Positions 8,049 through 17,119 of a stretch of 32,708 nt of DNA are shown here, piece after piece (position 1 is the first letter of the stretch; the number at the start of each line of letters is the position of its first letter). The DNA is taken from assembly GCA_023251235.1 (NCBI GenBank), contig JAHEZE010000028.1:1-32708 (forward strand), read 5' to 3'. The position numbers and the translations under genes are program-made. The notes beneath the pieces are model-generated. The model worked only from the letters and a program-made list of their open reading frames with translations, had not been told where the DNA came from and did no database searches. This DNA comes from Sphingobacteriales bacterium (lineage in GTDB: Bacteria > Bacteroidota > Bacteroidia > Chitinophagales > Chitinophagaceae).

Positions 8049-8300
8049 TACATCCATCCTTGTTATACGTCCAATTTAACCGTTTAATATTTTAGAATCA
8101 GTCAGATAATTTTTGCCTGGAGAATATATATAAATAAACAACTTTCGTATAATCTTTCGAATGCGACTTACTACCGGCATTTATACTGATGAATAACAAT
8201 ATTTCAATAAATAATACGGGGAATAATATGGTTGGTATAAACGGGGGCACGGATTCGGATTTTCTATTCTATTTATGAAACGCCTGCAGGTATAAAATTA

Positions 8301-8417
8301 TTATCTGCGTAAAGCAAATGCAGAAAGGTTTTGAACAAATTTTTTGTATTTACGTGTTAATACTAAATGTTGCTCCGGTAGTCGTCGAAAATATACCTGA
8401 ACAAAAGGTGAGTTCAT
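8301..8417 (-). CDS. possible 38-residue basic protein
   Basis: A minus-strand ORF starting with ATG at 8417, 13 bases after the stop of the AI-2E-family gene, and ending with two consecutive TAA codons. The product is strongly basic (VQVYFRRLPEQH, then LTRKYKKFVQN, ending FALRR). Its residue mix is more protein-like than its surroundings. No family is recognised and no promoter is obvious, so read-through from the upstream gene would be needed. It could also be the remnant of a longer gene. Confidence 0.3.
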   Translation of the reverse strand: MNSPFVQVYFRRLPEQHLVLTRKYKKFVQNLSAFALRR

Positions 8418-8430
8418 ACAGGAAAAAACC

Positions 8431-9477
8431 TCAGTTTTCCATATGCCGGTGCAAATGTCTTTGTTTGGTGATGAATTCGCTTGAATAAATTTTCAATAAC
8501 AGAATAAAAAGAGAAATAAGCAAGGGCCCGAAGATGAGGCCAATAAAACCAAAGAGATTGATGCCAATGATTACCCCAAAAATTGTAACAAGAGGATGTA
8601 CATTTCCGATCTTTCTTGCAAGAGTAAACCGGAAAATATTATCTACTGTTCCTATAACACCAAAGCCATAAATCAGCATGAATGTACCCTGCCAGTTATG
8701 ATTGTTTGCAAAAAATAAAATAGCCAACGGCACATAAGCCATAGCAGCGCCTACCACCGGCAGCATTGCAGCAATACAAGTAACAACAAACCAGAACCAG
8801 GGCTGATCAACACCTATTACTAAATAACCAATCAGGGCCACAATACCCTGTAACAGGGCTATTACAGGAATCCCGATTGCATTACTCATTACCATGTTAT
8901 GTACTTCATGACTCAGCTTCACCACATTTTCATCTTTGAGGGGTATATGTTCATAAATGCTGCTTTCCATTTCCTTGCCATTTACAAGCATGAAATAAAG
9001 CAGGATATACATAAAAAGAATGGTGGCAAGAATATTAAAAGTTGCGCTTACAATTTTCGGCAGGCTTTCCGCCATCAAATTTCCCAGCTTATTAATGTTT
9101 TCTTCACTTACAATTTGTGTATTGAAACGGTGTTCAATATTTCCTACCACTGTTTTTAATGCCGCTGTCAATTCATTGGAATGGGCTATTGCATACGATA
9201 CTTTTGATGATAGCATATTAACAAGAACTCCTATTGGCAATAAGATCACAAACATGGAAAGAATCATCAGCAGGGTTGCTGTCCAGCCCTTCTTCCATTT
9301 TCTTTTAAGCGTTAAGTAAAACATCCACTTACGCATTACCATATATAAAGTGATAGCTCCAAGTAAAGCAGGAATAAAAGAATAAAATTGTAAAAACAAA
9401 ACAATACCCAGTAATACAATAGTGATCAGAAAAAATATCTGACGAATACGGTTTTGATGAATGACCTGACTTTCCAT
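8431..9477 (-). CDS. AI-2E family transporter (PerM/UPF0118)
   Basis: A 348-residue inner-membrane protein with seven to eight hydrophobic segments in the family's layout: paired N-terminal helices, a soluble stretch of about 100 residues after helix 3 (SSKVSYAIAHSNELTAAL onward), then a C-terminal bundle. Family-typical sequences include LPVVGAAMAYVPLAI and the C-terminal GFIGLIFGPLLISLF. Members export autoinducer-2 or, in some bacteria, exchange Na+ and H+; the substrate cannot be told from sequence. The gene is followed by a doubtful 38-residue ORF and is 63 bases from the MATE gene upstream, so the two could share a transcript. Confidence 0.9.
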   Translation of the reverse strand: MESQVIHQNRIRQIFFLITIVLLGIVLFLQFYSFIPALLGAITLYMVMRKWMFYLTLKRKWKKGWTATLLMILSMFVILLPIGVLVNMLSSKVSYAIAHSNELTAALKTVVGNIEHRFNTQIVSEENINKLGNLMAESLPKIVSATFNILATILFMYILLYFMLVNGKEMESSIYEHIPLKDENVVKLSHEVHNMVMSNAIGIPVIALLQGIVALIGYLVIGVDQPWFWFVVTCIAAMLPVVGAAMAYVPLAILFFANNHNWQGTFMLIYGFGVIGTVDNIFRFTLARKIGNVHPLVTIFGVIIGINLFGFIGLIFGPLLISLFILLLKIYSSEFITKQRHLHRHMEN

Positions 9478-9540
9478 TTTAAATATTGATAAGAATAAAG
9501 ATAAAGAATAATGACAGCTTTAAACAACCAGTTCTTTTTT

Positions 9541-10959
9541 TTATATCCTGACCTGCTTCCACTTTCCTTTTTTAAAATAATACCAGGCAGCAAGGGCAAT
9601 TAATGATTCTGCAACCGGCACGGCTATGAATGGCCCTGTTGGTCCCATATTAAATACTTCAGACAGCAACCAGGCAAAAGGTATCTGGAAAAGCCAGAAA
9701 CCAACGAAGTTGATCCGGGTTGCAGTTTTAGTATCTCCTGCACCATTGAGTGATTGCATCATCACCATGCCAATACCATAAAATATAAATCCGGCACCGA
9801 TGATCTGTAATGCAGTTACACCAAAATGATGTACGTCGGGTACTTTGGTAAATATGCTGATGATAGGCGATGCAAGAAACAGGAAAATAAAAGTTACGCC
9901 TGCCATAAATACCGCATTATATTTTGTAGTTAATAACACACTTTGTTCAGCCCGATCCGGTTGTTTAGCTCCAAGATTTTGCCCAACCAGTGTTGCTGCA
10001 GCATTGCTCAATCCCCATGCGGGTAAAATAAAAAATACAATATTCCTGATAGCCACCTGGTAACCGGCTGTAGCATCTGTGCCCCCCGTTTTTGCAACTA
10101 ATACACCCATGGCAATCCAGCTTCCCGATTGGATAACAAATTGCAAAGTGGCCGGCCATGCTACTTCAACCAATGTTTTTAAAACAGGAGTATCCCATTT
10201 AAAATGACGTGGTTTTATTTTAATGATACCTTTTCCTTTGAATAAATAATAACATTGATAAAGAACGCCGATTCCACGACCAATGGTGGTAGCAATGGCT
10301 GCGCCTTTTAATCCCAGTTCAGGGAAAGGACCATATCCATTGATAAGTGTCGGGCATAAAATAATATTTAATGCACTTGCTACCCATAAACTCCGCATCG
10401 CTATAGATGGATCGCCTGCACCCCTGAAAATTCCATTAATAAGAAAAAGTAAAATAATAACTAAGCTGCCACCCAGCATGATGCGGGTAAACTCAACTCC
10501 TTCTTTTACTACTTCCGGCTGAGCCCCCATTATTTTCAAAATTTCAGGAGCAAATACAATTCCGCATGTACTGGTAATTGCCGTTACAAACAAAGCGATC
10601 AGCAGCGATTGCATCCCCGCATGAGCGGCGGCATCCGGATTTTTTTCCCCGATCCTTCTTGCTACTACGGCCGTAGCGGCAGTGCTTAATCCAATTGCAA
10701 CAGAATAAATAATAGTGATCGCCAATTCTGTTAAGCCCACGGTGGCAATAGCAGTAGGTCCCAGCTTACCCACAAAGAACATATCGACTACGGCAAAAAC
10801 ACTTTCCAGGCTCAACTCAAGAATCATAGGGATAGCCAGTAAAATAATAGCAATGCGGATACTCCCCTTGGTATAGTCGTGTTCTTCGCCCCGAAGCGAT
10901 CGGCCGATTAAAGAAACAAAATGATAAAATTTGTTTTTATGAAGAGTTTGGTTTGACAT
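9541..10959 (-). CDS. MATE family efflux transporter
   Basis: A 472-residue, 12-helix protein with the two-fold repeat of MATE antiporters. Family features include IPMILELSLESVFAVVDMFF near the N terminus, GPTAIATVGLTE in helix 2, GAGDPSIAMRS in the first half, and the matching GAGDTKTATRINF in the second half. MATE proteins export cationic drugs or metabolites in exchange for Na+ or H+. A polar extension of about 30 residues precedes helix 1, which is common in Bacteroidota members. Its start is about 160 bases from the stop of the glycosylase gene, leaving room for a separate promoter. The exported substrate is unknown. Confidence 0.93.
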   Translation of the reverse strand: MSNQTLHKNKFYHFVSLIGRSLRGEEHDYTKGSIRIAIILLAIPMILELSLESVFAVVDMFFVGKLGPTAIATVGLTELAITIIYSVAIGLSTAATAVVARRIGEKNPDAAAHAGMQSLLIALFVTAITSTCGIVFAPEILKIMGAQPEVVKEGVEFTRIMLGGSLVIILLFLINGIFRGAGDPSIAMRSLWVASALNIILCPTLINGYGPFPELGLKGAAIATTIGRGIGVLYQCYYLFKGKGIIKIKPRHFKWDTPVLKTLVEVAWPATLQFVIQSGSWIAMGVLVAKTGGTDATAGYQVAIRNIVFFILPAWGLSNAAATLVGQNLGAKQPDRAEQSVLLTTKYNAVFMAGVTFIFLFLASPIISIFTKVPDVHHFGVTALQIIGAGFIFYGIGMVMMQSLNGAGDTKTATRINFVGFWLFQIPFAWLLSEVFNMGPTGPFIAVPVAESLIALAAWYYFKKGKWKQVRI

Positions 10960-11119
10960 GTTTAATCTTTAAAAGTCCAAAAAATAAATGAAAGTAAAAA
11001 CAACAACAGGATTGTTGCAGGAAAATCGGGAATTGAAAAAGGTTTTTAATTCAGGAAGGAACGCTTAAGAGATTTTCATATGCAAAAATTAAAGAGAATC
11101 AAATATAAAGGAAAAACTT

Positions 11120-11794
11120 TTAATCATATTGCAGTGCCAATAAATATTGATGAATGTATTTATTTTTTTGTTTGCGGTGATATTGAAGGATAAAACGGGG
11201 ATGCGGTAAAGGAACTATTTTTTTAAACCATTTCTGTTCATCATTAAGTGCTGTAAGAAATTTATAATTCTTTTCTCCGCCTACACAAATACAATAATCT
11301 GTTTTGAAACCGAAGGAGACTTGTTTGTTGATTGTATCAATTATAAAGGGAGTTACTGCTCTCTGTAATTTTTTATCATCATAGTAATTGATGTTTTTTT
11401 TGTCTTTAATAAAACCTAAAGAACAAACAGCTCCAATGAACCAGTCTTTATAGAATTTATTTACACCGCCATATTGATTAATTACTTCATAAATGAATTC
11501 TGCTGAAAGTTCTGAAGAGAGTTTGAAGGGATGATCAATGCCGCAATTTTTTTTTAACTGCTTTGGAGCTGTAAAATTAATACCTGTAATACCGGCGCCA
11601 AATCTTCCGGGATTAATTCCCAGCATCAACCGGCGGGGATGATTGTTCCTGAAATATTTTTTTAAAAACGTCTTTACCAATTTTATTACTTCAGGATTAT
11701 TCTGAGGAAATAAGACTTCAATTCCTTTCGGTAAATTCTTTGGCGGCTGTAGGGATTGATAAAAATGAATCAGGTTGGCGGCAAGAGAGGACAT
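11120..11794 (-). CDS. SMUG2-type uracil-DNA glycosylase superfamily protein (DUF4918-like)
   Basis: A 224-residue cytoplasmic protein of the uracil-DNA glycosylase superfamily. Motif 1 is GINPGRFGAGITG (residues 59-71), close to GMNPGPFGMxQTG of SMUG1. The later motif is PHPRF (residues 197-201), with His198 in the position of the catalytic-loop His. These fit the SMUG2 subfamily described from Pedobacter, another Bacteroidota genus. Expected activity is removal of uracil or related deaminated bases from DNA during base-excision repair; actual lesion preference is unknown. It stands alone, divergent from the dipeptidyl peptidase gene, with about 200 bases between starts. No repair gene is adjacent. 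Confidence 0.8.
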   Translation of the reverse strand: MSSLAANLIHFYQSLQPPKNLPKGIEVLFPQNNPEVIKLVKTFLKKYFRNNHPRRLMLGINPGRFGAGITGINFTAPKQLKKNCGIDHPFKLSSELSAEFIYEVINQYGGVNKFYKDWFIGAVCSLGFIKDKKNINYYDDKKLQRAVTPFIIDTINKQVSFGFKTDYCICVGGEKNYKFLTALNDEQKWFKKIVPLPHPRFILQYHRKQKNKYIHQYLLALQYD

Positions 11795-11992
11795 GAAGTA
11801 AGATAAAAATAAAAGCCTTTTCCAAATAATATTTTTTATTTGGAATTTAATTACTAAGCAAATTCAGACGGGTAAACTTTGTTACTTTGATCGAAAATCT
11901 TAATTATTGCTGTTGGTTTATAGATAATTGATACCTTAGGTATTAATATTTCTTTCTTGTAATTATTATAGTAGAAAAAGGATATTTTTTTT

Positions 11993-14218
11993 ATGATTAA
12001 TAAAGCATATCATTTTTTTATTGCCGTACTGTTATTTTTATGGGGCAATGGTTTTACTCAACCAAATACCCCCCGTCTTACACTCGAGGATATTTATCAA
12101 AACGGAACTTATCGGCAAAAAGGTTTTGGCCCCATCCGGTGGATGAAAGATAATAATGGTTACACTACCCTGGAAGCTAATAAAGAAGTGGATGGTAAAG
12201 ATCTTGTTCGGTATGATGCGCTGACCGGAAGCAGAACCGTTGAAGTCAATGCAAAACAATTAATAACTCCCGGCAGTAAAACCCCATTATCTATTGCTAA
12301 TTATGAATGGTCAGACGATAATACCAAACTCCTTGTCTTCACCAATACCAAACGTGTATGGAGATTGAATACAAAAGGAGATTACTGGGTGCTGGATCTG
12401 AAATCAGGAATCTTGCAGCAATTGGGTAAATCACTTCCTCCGGCCACATTAATGTTTGCCAAATTTTCACCTGACGGTTTGCAGGTTGCTTATGTAAGTA
12501 ATTTGAATATTTATGTAGAATATTTAAGTACACATAAAATCACGCAGATCACATTTGACGGGGGAGATAATATTATCGATGGAACTTTTGATTGGGTATA
12601 TGAAGAAGAACTTGATTGCCGGGATGGTTTTCGCTGGAGCCCGGATAGCAAGAACATTGCTTACTGGCAGTCGGACACCAAAGGCGTGGGTACTTTTTAT
12701 TTGATTGATAATGTAGATTCCATTTACTCCCGACCCATACCCTTACCCTATCCAAAAGTAGGAACCACTTTGTCTGCAGTAAAAGTAGGAGTAGTATCTG
12801 CCAATGGCGGCGCTACAAAATGGTTTGACATTCCAGGAGATCCGAGAAATAATTATTTAGCAAGAATGGATTTTATTCCCAACTCTCATGAAGTAATGAT
12901 TCAGCAACTGAATCGTGCCCAAAATAAGAATTTGGTTTGGGTTGGGGACATAAATAATATGGCTATAAAAAATATATTAACCGATAGGGACACTGCATTT
13001 CTGGATATACATGATAATATCCGATGGCTGGACCATGAAAAATATTTTACATGGACAAGTGAAAAAGACGGATGGCTCCATTTGTACAAAGTTTCACGAG
13101 ATGGGAAAAAAATAGAGCTGATAACCAAAGGCGATTTTGATGTGGTGAATATAAATTGTATTGATCCTGCAGGAGGCTATGTCTATTATATTGCTTCTCC
13201 CGCTGATTTCATCCATCGCTATTTATACAAAAGCAAATTGGATGGCAGCGGAACAGCAGAGCGGATGACACCCGTTGAAAATATTGGGCATAATTCCTAT
13301 CAAATGTCAGCGGATGCTAAATGGGCAATTCAGACTTTTCAAAATTCAACCACGCCACCAGTCATCTCATTGGTTCGTTTGCAGGAACACAAAACTATCA
13401 GAGTTCTTGAAGACAATAATTCATTAAAAAATAAATTTGCATCGCTTGGTTTAAATAAAAAGGAATTTATTAAAGTAGATATCGGGGATGTTGTGCTGGA
13501 TGCCTATATGATCAAACCTCCTGCATTTGATCCATTAAAAAAATATCCTCTTTTATTTTATGTGTATGGTGAACCTGCCGGTTCTACTGTGCAGGATAAC
13601 TGGGATGGTGATTTATGGCAAACCTATATGGCGCAGGAAGGCTATGTGGTAATCAGTGTTGATAATCGTGGTACCAGAACACCAAGAGGTAATGCATGGA
13701 GAAAATCAATTTATCAACAGATCGGAATTCTTGCTTCGGCTGACCAGAATAAAGCGGCTATTCAGATTTTAAAAACCTATCCGTTCCTAGACAGTGCAAG
13801 AGTAGGAATATGGGGATGGAGTGGCGGCGGACAAATGACATTAAACTGTATGTTTAGATATCCTGAAACTTATAAAACAGGACTGGCTGTTTCATTTGTA
13901 TCTGATCAAAAACTTTATGACGCCACTTACCAGGAACGCTATATGGGTTTATTAAATGATAATACAAAAGGATATCATGATGGCTCTCCCCTTTATTATG
14001 CAAAAAATCTGAAAGGAAAATTAATGATCATTCATGGCACAGCCGATGACAATGTGCATTACCAGGGTTTTGAACTGTTGGTGAATGAATTAATAAAAAA
14101 CAATAAGCAATTTGATATGATGTCTTACCCGATGCGTTCACATAGCATTAATGAGAGAGAAAATACATCCCTCCACTTACGTAAAACAATGGAAAGATTT
14201 TGGAAAAATAATTTGTAG
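11993..14218 (+). CDS. dipeptidyl peptidase IV (S9B)
   Basis: A 741-residue secreted serine peptidase that removes X-Pro or X-Ala dipeptides from the N terminus of peptides. A signal peptide (MINKAYHFFIAVLLFLWGN, cut near GFTQ) sends it out of the cytoplasm. The beta-propeller carries the substrate N-terminus-binding pair in DWVYEEEL (E204-E205). The alpha/beta-hydrolase domain has nucleophile S610 in GWSGGGQ, Asp685 in HGTADDNVH and His717 in MRSHSI. The 32-residue Asp-His spacing equals that of human DPP4. GWSGGG instead of GWSYGG is a common bacterial variant. The serine dehydratase gene starts 23 bases downstream, so the two probably form an operon for peptide and amino-acid use. Confidence 0.95.
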   Translation: MINKAYHFFIAVLLFLWGNGFTQPNTPRLTLEDIYQNGTYRQKGFGPIRWMKDNNGYTTLEANKEVDGKDLVRYDALTGSRTVEVNAKQLITPGSKTPLSIANYEWSDDNTKLLVFTNTKRVWRLNTKGDYWVLDLKSGILQQLGKSLPPATLMFAKFSPDGLQVAYVSNLNIYVEYLSTHKITQITFDGGDNIIDGTFDWVYEEELDCRDGFRWSPDSKNIAYWQSDTKGVGTFYLIDNVDSIYSRPIPLPYPKVGTTLSAVKVGVVSANGGATKWFDIPGDPRNNYLARMDFIPNSHEVMIQQLNRAQNKNLVWVGDINNMAIKNILTDRDTAFLDIHDNIRWLDHEKYFTWTSEKDGWLHLYKVSRDGKKIELITKGDFDVVNINCIDPAGGYVYYIASPADFIHRYLYKSKLDGSGTAERMTPVENIGHNSYQMSADAKWAIQTFQNSTTPPVISLVRLQEHKTIRVLEDNNSLKNKFASLGLNKKEFIKVDIGDVVLDAYMIKPPAFDPLKKYPLLFYVYGEPAGSTVQDNWDGDLWQTYMAQEGYVVISVDNRGTRTPRGNAWRKSIYQQIGILASADQNKAAIQILKTYPFLDSARVGIWGWSGGGQMTLNCMFRYPETYKTGLAVSFVSDQKLYDATYQERYMGLLNDNTKGYHDGSPLYYAKNLKGKLMIIHGTADDNVHYQGFELLVNELIKNNKQFDMMSYPMRSHSINERENTSLHLRKTMERFWKNNL

Positions 14219-14241
14219 ATTTAACAGACCAACGAAAATGG

Positions 14242-15822
14242 ATGAATAACTATCCAAGTATATTTAATGATGTGACGGGACCAGTGATGCGGGGACCTTC
14301 CAGTTCTCATTGTGCTGCATCGTTACGCATTGGCCGGTTATGCAGGGATTTAATGGATGGACAGATCAGTCATATCTTAATAGAATTTGATCCGCATGGT
14401 TCTTTAGCAACAACACATAAAAGCCAGGGATCTGATATGGGATTATTCGGCGGCTTTTTAGGATGGGAAGCTTTTGATGAAAGATTGCAATCTTCTGCAG
14501 AGCATATCGATAAAGCAGGAATAAAAATTGAGATGGAGATTGCTCCTCTTACAGCAAGCAAACATCCCAATACTTACCAGCTTACGCTGAGTTCACAAAC
14601 TGAATGCAGAAGAATGGTGGCTATTTCAACCGGTGGCGGTATGATTGAAATTATTTCAATTGATGGCGCCAAAGTCTCCATGGCTGGTGATTATTATGAA
14701 ACATTGATTTATTGTAATGCTCCGGAAAAAGTAACTGCTTATATAAAAGAAGTGTTTGATTTTGACTCGATAGAATGGCATTCGGGTGAACATTCATTTA
14801 TTGAAATAAAAGCACAACAATTCTTACCGGATAATTTTTGTAATGAGTTAATGGCATTTGCTGAAGTGCAAAGGATTAAAAAACTGGCGCCGGTATTACC
14901 TATCATGGCAAGAAAGAATTTAACAGTGCCATTTATTACAGTTAAAGAGATGTTGCAATTCAATGAACAAAAAAATCTTTCAATATGGGAACTGGCAATT
15001 ACTTATGAAAGTGAAAGAGGTAATATTTCAAATAAAGAAGTGTTTGAAAAAATGCGTGCAATTTTACACATCATGGAAAATGCAATTCAATTGGGTTTAA
15101 AGGGAACACATTATACCGATAGAATATTAGGAAGCCAGTCCTTACAATTGAAAGAACAATTACAAAAAAAGAGATTGACCGGTGGAGATGCTAATAATAC
15201 CATCATCATGTATGTATCTGCCATGATGGAAGTAAAAAGTTCGATGGGTGTAATTGTTGCAGCGCCAACAGCAGGATCCTGCGGCGCTTTACCTGGTGCT
15301 ATTATTGGCATGGCGGAATCTCTGAATATTTCAGAAGATGAAAAAGTAAAAGCTTTATTAGCTGCTGGTTTGATTGGAGTATTTATTGCAGCCCATGCAA
15401 CATTTGCTGCCGAAGTGGGAGGATGTATGGCCGAAACAGGAAGCGGCGCTGGCATGGCGGCAGCAGGAATTGTGGTGATGGCGAATGGAAATTTGCAACA
15501 ATCATTAGGCGCTGCATCACTTGCATTGCAAAATTCATTGGGATTAATATGTGATCCGATTGGCAACAGGGTGGAAGCTCCTTGCCTGGGAAGAAATGTA
15601 ATGGCGGCTACAAATGCAGTAGCCTGTGCAAACATGGCTTTGTCTGATTACAATTCTTTAATCCCTTTGGATGAAGTGATAGAGACCATGAAAAAAGTGG
15701 GCGATGAAATTCACCATACTTTACGATGCACCAACTTAGGCGGCTTATCCGTGACTGCAGCTGCTAAAGACATTGAAGCTAAACTGGAAGAACATTCTCC
15801 AACCTTTTTTAAAGTTTGTTAG
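14242..15822 (+). CDS. iron-sulfur L-serine dehydratase, single-chain
   Basis: It converts L-serine to pyruvate and ammonia with a [4Fe-4S] cluster as Lewis acid. The N-terminal half is the beta domain, starting FNDVTGPVMRGPSSSHCAAS (PSSSH signature). A region of about 100 residues resembling a regulatory ACT-like insert follows, then the alpha domain. Likely cluster ligands are C395 (GGCMAETGSG), C437 (ICDPIGN) and C448 (APCLGRN). The 42- and 11-residue spacings match the Legionella enzyme, whose cluster ligands are three cysteines plus the C-terminal Cys. This protein also ends in Cys (C526, FFKVC). C347 in AGSCGAL is also conserved. The 526-residue length exceeds the roughly 455 of enterobacterial SdaA. 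It sits between dpp4 and an FGE-like gene on one strand. Confidence 0.9.
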   Translation: MNNYPSIFNDVTGPVMRGPSSSHCAASLRIGRLCRDLMDGQISHILIEFDPHGSLATTHKSQGSDMGLFGGFLGWEAFDERLQSSAEHIDKAGIKIEMEIAPLTASKHPNTYQLTLSSQTECRRMVAISTGGGMIEIISIDGAKVSMAGDYYETLIYCNAPEKVTAYIKEVFDFDSIEWHSGEHSFIEIKAQQFLPDNFCNELMAFAEVQRIKKLAPVLPIMARKNLTVPFITVKEMLQFNEQKNLSIWELAITYESERGNISNKEVFEKMRAILHIMENAIQLGLKGTHYTDRILGSQSLQLKEQLQKKRLTGGDANNTIIMYVSAMMEVKSSMGVIVAAPTAGSCGALPGAIIGMAESLNISEDEKVKALLAAGLIGVFIAAHATFAAEVGGCMAETGSGAGMAAAGIVVMANGNLQQSLGAASLALQNSLGLICDPIGNRVEAPCLGRNVMAATNAVACANMALSDYNSLIPLDEVIETMKKVGDEIHHTLRCTNLGGLSVTAAAKDIEAKLEEHSPTFFKVC

Positions 15823-15859
15823 TTTCAAATTTTTAATAGGTATTTATTGGAAATAAATT

Positions 15860-16792
15860 ATGAAAGCATCACTATTTATCAAGAACCCATTTCTGATAAG
15901 ACTATCATCCATTTTATTCACTTCGGTATTTCTTTTTGGTTTTATAATTCAACGGCAGGTAGCAATCAATGTTTCTTCAATACTCATTGATCCATTTTCA
16001 GGATTGAAAGCAGGCGAAGAAAAAATTGTAGCAGGTATAAAACTTTGTTGGTGCCCTTCCGGAAAATTTATTATGGGAAGCCCTGCTAATGAACCGGAAC
16101 GCCGGTTTGACGAAGAACAGGTAGAAGTAACTCTTACTAAAGGTTTTTGGATGGGTAAATATGAACTGACACAAGGACAATGGAAAAATATTGAAGGGAA
16201 GTTGCCTGGTGAGCTTACAATTCAATTGCCGGAAGGAAATGATTATCCGGTAGGCAATGTCAATTTCCCTGAGACTGAAGAATTTTGTAAAAAACTTACA
16301 AACCTGGCACACCAATCCGGCGAATTACCTGAAAATTGGGAGTTCAGATTACCTACTGAAGCACAATGGGAATATGCTTGTCGCGCAGGCACTACTACAG
16401 CTACCGCATTTGGTAACAAACTAAATCGTTTACAGGCAAACTTTCAGGGAAAACCATATAATGGAGCTGAAGATATAGGTCCGTCACTTAATAAAGCTAC
16501 AAAAGCAGGAAACTATCCATCTAATAAATGGGGACTGCATGATATGCATGGAAACATATTTGAATGGTGCAGGGATTGGTATCATTATAAATTACCGGGA
16601 GGAATAGATCCTGATTTGCATGATGCAAATACTACCGCAAGTAAAAATCGAACTGGTGATTTTTCCCGGGTACGCAGAGGTGGTGCCTGGACGGATGATG
16701 GCTGGCCATGCCGATCTGCCTTTAGACTCAAGTTTGAGCCTGAAAGACGTTATGATCATATCGGATTCAGAGTAGTTGTTGTCTTGAAATAA
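15860..16792 (+). CDS. formylglycine-generating-enzyme-like (SUMF1 domain) exported protein
   Basis: A 310-residue protein with an N-terminal membrane or signal segment (about residues 11-30) and one FGE-sulfatase domain. Family landmarks are FIMGSP (70-75), KYELTQGQW, RLPTEAQWEYACRAG (163-177), GLHDMHGNIFEWCRDWY (225-241), RRGGAW (272-277) and IGFRVV (301-306). Aligning GGAWTDDGWPC with the human FGE active site puts Asp279 at the first catalytic cysteine, while C284 keeps the second. Sulfatase activation by the normal copper/cysteine mechanism is therefore unlikely. Many bacterial SUMF1-domain proteins have other or unknown roles, including binding ones. It starts 37 bases after the serine dehydratase gene and is probably co-transcribed, but no sulfatase is nearby. 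Confidence 0.85.
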   Translation: MKASLFIKNPFLIRLSSILFTSVFLFGFIIQRQVAINVSSILIDPFSGLKAGEEKIVAGIKLCWCPSGKFIMGSPANEPERRFDEEQVEVTLTKGFWMGKYELTQGQWKNIEGKLPGELTIQLPEGNDYPVGNVNFPETEEFCKKLTNLAHQSGELPENWEFRLPTEAQWEYACRAGTTTATAFGNKLNRLQANFQGKPYNGAEDIGPSLNKATKAGNYPSNKWGLHDMHGNIFEWCRDWYHYKLPGGIDPDLHDANTTASKNRTGDFSRVRRGGAWTDDGWPCRSAFRLKFEPERRYDHIGFRVVVVLK

Positions 16793-16930
16793 GACTAAAT
16801 GATTAAAATCACATTACAATTTAAAACGGTTCTTTCATCAAGAGGAAATAATGATTTCCGGATTTTTGATTTTTTTTATTTTGAATTTAAAAAGGAAGCA
16901 AAAAATTCTTTTCAATTAACGCTGCAAAAT

Positions 16931-16966
16931 AAAAAAGCACCTATGATTTAAATTATCTAAGTGCTT
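16931..16966 (-). terminator. terminator of tRNA-Asn transcript
   Basis: On the minus strand AAGCACTTA pairs with TAGGTGCTT (plus-strand arms 16958-16966 and 16935-16943, one G-U pair), followed by CTTTTTTATTTTG. It begins about 10 bases beyond the tRNA 3' end. Confidence 0.75.
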
Positions 16967-16976
16967 AATTTTCCAG

Positions 16977-17050
16977 CTCCTGCTTCAGGACTTGAACCTG
17001 AGACCCTCTGATTAACAGTCAGATGCTCTAACCAACTGAGCTAAGCAGGA
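16977..17050 (-). tRNA. tRNA-Asn (GTT)
   Basis: A 74-nt cloverleaf on the minus strand. The acceptor stem is TCCTGCT (5', at 17050-17044) against AGCAGGA (16984-16978), with discriminator G. The D-arm is AGCTCAGTTGGTTAGAGCA. The anticodon arm TCTGACTGTTAATCAGA places GTT in the loop. The T-arm contains GGTTCAAGTCC. CCA is not encoded, so it must be added enzymatically. A 7-bp hairpin lies four bases upstream of the 5' end and a terminator lies just downstream. Confidence 0.95.
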
Positions 17051-17054
17051 ATTT

Positions 17055-17072
17055 TCCCGATTACTATCGGGA
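17055..17072. repeat. short palindrome upstream of tRNA-Asn
   Basis: TCCCGAT (17055-17061), loop TACT, ATCGGGA (17066-17072): a perfect 7-bp stem. It is of the TCCCGATA...TATCGGGA type, common between Bacteroidota genes. A half-like sequence, TCCCGATAGTTATC, lies near 31495-31510. There is no T-run on the minus strand, so it is not a normal terminator for the Rieske gene. Confidence 0.5.
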
Positions 17073-17119
17073 TTGGGGCAGCAAAAATAGGGAAAAAACG
17101 TTTGGAGAAAACAGAAAAA

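Larger units (their letters stand above)
7990..8430. other. gene-poor stretch between rpoN operon and AI-2E-family gene
   Basis: It holds the terminator at 8010-8048 and a small basic minus-strand ORF at 8301-8417, both listed separately. The stretch 8049-8300 is AT-rich with only very short ORFs, and I see no convincing feature in it. Confidence 0.6.

Noticed and set aside
15111-15635. 174-codon minus-strand ORF
   Set aside because: It lies wholly within the serine dehydratase alpha domain in the opposite strand and is rich in Ala/Pro, the mirror of that gene's codons.
16799-16951. 50-codon ORF six bases after the FGE-like gene
   Set aside because: Its end runs into the tRNA-Asn terminator hairpin on the other strand, and it has no recognisable motif. 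Kept only as a remote possibility.
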